Source of the DNA: Littorina saxatilis
Lineage: Eukaryota > Mollusca > Gastropoda > Littorinimorpha > Littorinidae
DNA: 64,000 bases
Assembly: GCF_037325665.1 (NCBI RefSeq)
Contig: NC_090245.1
Span: forward strand, 105,645,309-105,709,308
Reading direction: 5' to 3'
This document shows positions 23,039-30,972 of the stretch, piece by piece. The first letter of the stretch is position 1; the number at the start of each line of letters is the position of its first letter. A model generated the notes under the pieces. The model was not told the origin of the DNA, searched no databases, and was given only the letters and a program-made list of their open reading frames with translations. A program made the translations under genes and the position numbers.

Positions 23039-26000
23039 GTTTAGAGGTAAACATTTATTTTCTTATATTTAATAGAATTATGTTTATCCGTTTGCAGGAC
23101 GCTATGGCCCAGAACAAACTGAATGTGTTTCATTGGCACATTGTAGATGACCAGTCTTTCCCCTATGAGAGCATGGCTTTTCCTGAGCTTAGCAACAAGG
23201 TATCATACTTATTCAACTTATTCTTATGTGGTAAAAGACTTTTTCAGTTTTGTTTTCTTTTTGTTTTGGGTTGATCTTTAAAGCAAATTTGTTTCATTAC
23301 ATTTTAAGATAACCTCTACAAGCTTAGTGCTGAAATAAGGTGCATCTGTTTTCTTTTTCTCCTTTCTCTTTGTCGTCTTCTTCTCATCTTTCCCCTTTGT
23401 CATCTTCTTCTCATCTTTCCCCTTTGTCATTGTTAAATGCACAAGATTAAGATTTACACAGAAGCACATTTTCTACTGCATTGAGTATTTGTACTTTTGA
23501 AGTCTTAATATATATACAGTCGAACCCACCTAAAACGAACACGCTAGTTACGAATTTTGACTTATAACGTATTAGTTTTAAGTTCCCAACTGAATACCTC
23601 GTTCTTCATGCTTAAAAAAAATGCTTGAAACGAATTTTTTGTAATGAATTTATGCTTATAACGAGCATTTTTAGGATTCCTAAGCATGCATAATGTCTGT
23701 AATTTACTCACGCTTATGAAGAAATCTTTAAACTCTTCCCGAGATCGACATATCATATCATTTGCATAACGAACCCCTCTTTTAACACACACGTTTTTTA
23801 TCGCCCCAGAGCCGCTTTGTCTCTAAAAGTCACAAGGCTACAAGGATCTGCGTGTGAGGCGAGATCAAAGGCAGGTCCATTGTGATGGCTGGGTGGCCTT
23901 CTTTATAGACACTGACCTTCTTCCTAGGGGTCATTGACCCAGTTTTAGCTATGAGAGGTGGTTCCCCTTTCATATGAGAGAGGAAACACTTCCTGCACCC
24001 GGGTCAGTGACCGAGTTTAACCTATGGGGATTAACCTATGGGGCGGTCTCTTTGATGTCTCGAGAGGAAACTTGGCCAGGGTAGTACATGCACCAGAACT
24101 GGTGGGCACCATGAAATCAGAGATTGATCAGAATGTACATGTACATGCTTTTACACGACTTTTCAAATTTTACTTCTAAAATTGTGACAGTAAAAAAATC
24201 AATCAATTCTCTTAATGCGAATTTCGGTTAAGACAAACTTATTTCCCGATCCCCAGTGATTCGTCTTAAACGAGTTCGACTGTATATATATATTTTTTTT
24301 AGACAGTCAATCTTTGTCCCCCCTTTCTTTTTTACATCCATTCTCTTGGGTACTTGCATTCAGAGTTTTTGTATTGTGAAGCAGTGAATGTTTTGGAGAA
24401 TGTAGTAAAATTAATTGAGGGCAATGTAATCTTCATAACTGTGTCGATATCTGCCTTTCTCTTGCAGGGATCGTATTTCCCAGAGTCCCAAGTCTACACG
24501 CCTACAGATGTTGCAGAAGTCATTGAGTTTGCTCGTCTTAGAGGAATCAGGGTGGTGGCAGAGTTTGATTCACCAGGTGTGTTGCTTAATTCTGGATATT
24601 TCTTTAAACAGTGAGACCTCCCCCCGCACCCCCCCCCACCCCTCCTTCCCATTTTGTCTTTATTCTAGGACTGCACTCGATTGAAGACATACCCCTTCCA
24701 GGCACCTGCTTGCTAACATTTTTTGTTCATAACCACTGTACGTAGAGTTAACACTCTCTCCCATTTTAAACTCCTACTTTAGACCTAACATGGTTATTCT
24801 TGTACCAGGCACACCTCTCGGGTAGAGAGCAGTAAATATGTAAATGTACAAGCACTGAGAGTAACAGATTTCTTATCACTCATTTTTGAACAGGTCACAC
24901 TCAGTCGTGGGGTTTAGGCCAGAAGGGCTTTTTGACGGAGTGCTACAGTGGGGAAAAACCGGACGGATCGTACGGCCCTGCAGATCCCACCCTCAACACC
25001 ACCTTCCCCTTCCTCAAGCAGTTCTTCGCTGAGGTGGCGTCCGTCTTCCCTGACCAGTACATCCACCTGGGTGGGGACGAAGTCAGCTTCACCTGCTGGT
25101 CAGTACCTGTATATTCTTCTTCTTCTTCTTCTTCTTCTTCTTCTTCTTCTTCTTCTTCTTCTTCTTCTTCTGCGTTCATGGGCTGAAACTCCCATGTACA
25201 CATGTGTTTTTTGCATGAGTGTGTTTTTACGTGTATGACCGTTTTTAATCCGCCATTTAGGCAGCCATACGCCGCTTTCGGGTGACCTGTGCATTCAAAT
25301 TCAGATCTCAAGGTTTCACATCAGAACAACGAGTGTCTTGTCTCTCCTTTGGGATTAGCACATTTAAGAAACGATAGTTCTGACGTCACTGCATGTTGAC
25401 ACAGCAAGATATTTTTACATTTCTCTTAATTGTTTTTGAAGAAAATGCTGATCCGTGTTAGCAAATCCTGTTGTAATAATACATATAAGAGGGATATGAG
25501 AAAGAGAATAATAGAGATGTAGAGGCTAGACAAACAAAGGGACTGACAATTCTTTGTCTATCGATTGTAATAGAGTAAGCAGTGATCTGCTTTTTTACAT
25601 CTGGCCCTTGCCCTGAAGAGGGACTAATCTAAAATGGCGGAATAAACAAGTAAAGAAAACAACTGCTACATATGTTTATAGACAAACTGAAGGAAGAACT
25701 CATTATACAAAGAGGTGGATTTGGGGTGAGTGGTGTTGGCGTTGTATGTTAGTGTGTACTCAAAAGACCAGACCTTAGGGTTGTACCACTCGCTGCATAA
25801 TCTGAGCATCCAGTTTGACACACTGCAGTACACTAATACTTGTTGTTCCTGTTTTCACCTGTATGCAGGCAGTCCAACCCTGTCATCAAGGACTTCATGC
25901 AGAAAATGTCGTATGGCACCAACTATGCTAAATTGGAAGAGTACTACATGCAGAAGTAAGTAACTGATACCTGGTGTTTATGTGCAGGTAGTGGGATTTT

Positions 26001-27401
26001 TTCTTTGCTGAAAATAGGAGCTTTGTTAACATGATATTTTTGAGAATGTTCAAATAATTTTAAATATCACGATATTTTATATTTTTGCTGCTTGAAACTT
26101 CAGGATTGACAAAGCGCAAAAAGTCATTGCTGCTTTTGATTTTGCAGCTATGTTTGTGTCTTGTTTGTTGTTATTTTCCATGAAATCTTCCATATATTTA
26201 CTTTTAATTGTGTGTGAACTCTGTTCTAATTTGTGCATGTGAAATCAATTTTGTTTTAGTTTATCACATTTGTATGTAGGTGTTTACATTTATGTATTGC
26301 TGTAAGTAAATCAGTGTTCACGAATAGAATTGTTTACTTTCAGCTTGCTGGATATAATCAACTCTCTGAAGCGTGGCTACATCATCTGGCAGGAGGTGAT
26401 TGATAACGGCGCAAAGGTGAGAATTTGAATACAGAGGGAATATTAGCGGGACACTGCACAGTTGTTCCAGAGACTCTCTAGCATAAAGAAGTTTTCTTTG
26501 GTTGTAGTCATACCTTGTACAGTGGAACCTCTCTTTTACGAACCCCACCCCCCACCCCAATTTAAGACTTCCTCCCTCTTCTGAGACCCTGTTTTCTCAG
26601 ACTTTTTGTTGGGGCGGGGATGTAGCTCAGTCGGTAGCGCGCTGGATTTATATCCAGTTGGCCGCTGTCAGCGTGAGTTCGTCCCCACGTTCGGCGAGAG
26701 ATTTATTTCTCAGAGTCAACTTTGTGTGCAGACTCTCCTCGGTGTCCGAACACCCCCGTGTGTACACGCAAGCACAAGACCAAGTGCGCACGAAAAAGAT
26801 CCTGTAATCCATGTCAGAGTTCGGTGGGTTATAGAAACACGAAAATACCCAGCATGCTTCCTCCGAAAACGGCGTATGGCTGCCTAAATGGCGGGGAAAA
26901 AAACGGTCATACACGTAAAATTCCACTCGTGCAAAAAACACGAGTGTACGTGGGAGTTTCAGCCTACGAACGCAGAAGAAGAAGACTTTTTGTTTATAAC
27001 CTCTGTAAATGTACCCCCATTTTAAGACTCCCTCCTTTTTAAGACCTGATTTTCTCAGACTTTTGACGGTCTTAACAGGGGGGTTCCACTGTAGCATTTT
27101 AGGTCTAATGTGTATCCATGCTAATTGCTAGTGTTGAAAGTTCATGGTTTGTTGACACTCATCCTTAAAGTCTTGAGTCACAAAAATCAGGACAGATTCT
27201 TTTAGCAATGTATGTGCTTTTTTGTGGCTTTGATTCTACATGTATGTGTAGTTAGAAATTAAATGTACACACAAGAGTGCAGGAAAAAAGGGGAAAGAGG
27301 CTGCATTTGTTCCAGCTGCAATGAGCTTGTTCACCTTCTGTACTGAGTATAGGCGAGACGAGATACCATGTCACTTCCAACCACATTGTAATGTCTCATT
27401 T

Positions 27402-27442
<41 letters not shown>

Positions 27443-30400
27443 TTATTGCTGACTTTTAATTGTTTCTTTCACAATTTCTGATGTTTTATATAGATATATA
27501 TTTTATTTTTTTAATTTATTTTTATTTTTGTTTTGGGAAGACGCTTAAGCGTGCCCTATTAATCGATAAACAATAACATTATATAACACACTTGGTATCT
27601 GTATGTTTAACTGTACATTAATCTGTGGCACAGCACATTTAACATTTACTTTTGGCGCGAATTCTTACAATACATAAATGGACAAGAATGTATTTATCTA
27701 TGCGGTTGTGTCTGCGGTGTCAAAATTTGCGACATCAACATAATCATGAATTCACTAACACACATACATATGCATATGCACATATACTTAATCATTTTCA
27801 TTTACAAAATACTCAAACGTCTCAACCCTAATTCGCAATTAAACATTATATTTAAATCAATAGGCCTACCATATCTAAACTTGCTGATACACATTTTTGC
27901 TATCAACAAAATATGATTTATAATTTTGTTTGTTGGGGTATGCATTCCTGGTAAATAACCAAAAAATACATCATGTTCTGTTAATATAACATTTTCTTTC
28001 GTATTAACAAAAATACATCTAATAACATGTTCCCAAAATAACCTCATTTTTCTACATTTCCAATAAAAGTGCTCAATGTATTTCGTTACAGAGACTACAC
28101 AAATTATTTTCTTTCAACTTCATCTTGTGGAGTAAAATGTTTGTGGGGTAAATGTTATGTAATATTTTCCATTGAAGCAACTTTAATCTTTCCTCGCTAG
28201 TACATTTAATTGCCAAGAGCCAATATTTCTCGTCAATGGAAATATTATATTTATGTAACCAGAATTTTACAGAGCAGGGTACGCTTGCTTTTGCATTTGT
28301 TAAAAATAGCGCGGAACTGTTTGGGGGAAGGTTTTTTTAACAGGTCTTGTAGACAGGGCCCAGATTCGTCGCTCGCGTTTCCGTTGGCTGTGTCCTCTCG
28401 CAGCGCACGCGCGCGGAGGGTCATGTGCAAAGCATTATACTCAAAAAGCCGTGTGGCGCTATAACCAACAGTGGTACAAATCTGTTCATACGGGACAATA
28501 TTACCGTCTATCCATATATCACGTACAACATTCACCTCAGCTTTAATCCAATTTTCAAAACACAAAACATTCTTTTTAAAAACAATACCTGCATTATTCC
28601 ACAAACATTGATCAATAAATCGTTCTTTTTCTACAAAAAACAAATGTCTATTCTCAATCCATTTTTTTTAAAACATGTTGCCAAAATTTCGATTTTATTC
28701 TCATCAGGCCAACAAACTGTCTCGGTGTGGCAGTTGATTGAAAACAACACAGACGACTTCCAAGAACGTCATAATAATGTCTTGGAACTAATTTCCAATT
28801 TTGAAAATCTGTTTGCTGTAGCCTAGCTGCCCAGCATAACAAAACGGATGTCTGCATATCATGCATGTTTATCATGCTAATACCGCCCATTTCTAATTTA
28901 TCACACAAAACTGTTCGTTTAACCTTCTCAAAAGCTTTGATATATATTATTATTGTATTGTATTGTATTGTATTGTATTCTACTGTTATGTATTGAGTAT
29001 AGGTGAGAACAGACACCATGTAATTTTCAGCCACATTGTAATGTCTCATTTTGAGATATATTATTATTGTATTGTATATTGTATTGTATTGTATTGTATT
29101 GTATTGTATTGTATTGTATTGTATTGTATTGTATTGTATTGTTATGTATTGAGTATAGGTGAGAACAGACACCATGTAATTTCCAGCCACATTGTAATGT
29201 CTCATTTTGAGATATATTATTATTGTATTGTATTGTATTGTATTGTATTGTATTGTATTGTATTGTATTGTATTGTATTGTATTGTATTGTATTGTATTG
29301 TATTGTATTGTATTGTGTTTAACAGGCGGCATTTATTTCAGCTGTAACATACTTGTTTGCCTTCATTGTCTGATACAGGTGAGACCGGACACAGTGGTGG
29401 AGGTGTGGAAGGGTGGCTGGGAAGAGGAGATGGAGAAAGTGACGAAACAAGGCTACAAGACACTGCTGGCATCCTGCTGGTACCTCAACGACATCTCGTA
29501 CGGATCAGACTGGACCACGTACTACACTTGCGACCCTCAAAAATTCAATGGTTTGTTTTGCTCAGTCTTTTTCCTTATTGCTGACACTCTGCATTGATGT
29601 GTGGTTCGGTTAGTGCAGAGAGGTAGAACTCGACAACTTCACAACTTAGTCATCTCCGATGAGAAATTCAATGGTTTGTTTTGCTCAGTCTTTCCCCTGC
29701 GCGATGACACTCTGCATTGATGTGTGGTTCGGTTAGTGCAGAGAGGTAGAACTCGACAACTTCACAAATCATCTCTAATGAGAAATTCATGTGGGGTGAC
29801 ATGGTGATTGGTGTATGGAAATGGCGCGTTTTTAACTGAGCGGAGGATATCGCCCGGGTTACTCAGAAGGGTAACATGGTTATTCTGTCCACTTGCTGGT
29901 ACAACAGCATTATCAAGTATCTGGGAGAAGTATAATGGAACACACACACACACACACACACACCCTCTTAAGCCTCCCCCCTGCAGGTTGCCCCTGTGGT
30001 TTTTGTCATGTAGCTGTTCCTATCATATCTTTGGTATAAGTTATGAACAATTCTCACTTTTTGTTTTACTGAAGCTGAATTTCAGCCACTTTAAGTTTTA
30101 AGTATGCTATTTTTCTTTTTGCAGGTACTGATGCTCAAAAGGCACTAGTGATGGGAGGTGAACTAGCTATGTGGGGAGAATATGTTGATGACACCAATGT
30201 GCTGTCTCGACTCTGGTGAGTGCATGCTTTTGTCTTTGTATCAGGAATAATAAGCTGTAAAAATGAACAAAAATCTTTATAATTTTTTTTTGTATCCATT
30301 GACAAAACATAAGCCTTTCACATAAACTAGTTGCAAACAAGCAAACAATTAAACCGCACACAAAAAGCTGTGCAGCCGAGGGTGGTTGTGTTGGTGGTGT

Positions 30401-30903
30401 TTTTTACTTGACCTTCCTTGTCTATCATTTGCCAGCATGTTGAGTATCATGACGCTGCTAAGGGAGGGTGGGGCAACCAGGTGTGAGGGAGGGGGGGGTA
30501 AGACTTTGGAAGCACAGGCGATGTTGATTCATTCCCCAGCCTCCCGGGGTGAACATGCGTGCGGACTGATAAAGAGTCAGTTTCACTGTCAATTCTATCT
30601 TTGCTACATTCCCTCAGGCCTCGTGCATCTGCAGTAGCTGAACGTCTGTGGAGTCCAAAAGACGTCAACTTTCCCTTGGTGGCCCAGCCCAGACTGATTG
30701 AGCAGCGATGTCGCATGATCAGGTTAGTCAGCTGAACATTAGTGTGTGAACTAAAGACAGAAATAGTTTTAATTTTGTTTTGTTTTTTAGATTATAAATC
30801 CCACAGCTGATTGTGGAGCTATGAGGGAACATTCGTGAGGAAGGCAAAACAAACTTTTGGTAAAAAAGAACAGAAATTGTCATAAACATGTTTGTTCATT
30901 TTG

Positions 30904-30972
<69 letters not shown>

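Noticed and set aside
25100-25311. Frames of poly-Glu, poly-Arg, poly-Ser or poly-Leu around the TTC tract
   Set aside because: These are translations of a microsatellite in an intron, on either strand.
26621-26695. Possible tRNA gene
   Set aside because: A and B boxes are present but the sequence continues into a SINE body with a tail and target duplications, and the cloverleaf is poor.
28948-29316. CRISPR-like or regulated repeat array
   Set aside because: The units are five-base microsatellites with no unique spacers, in an animal intron.
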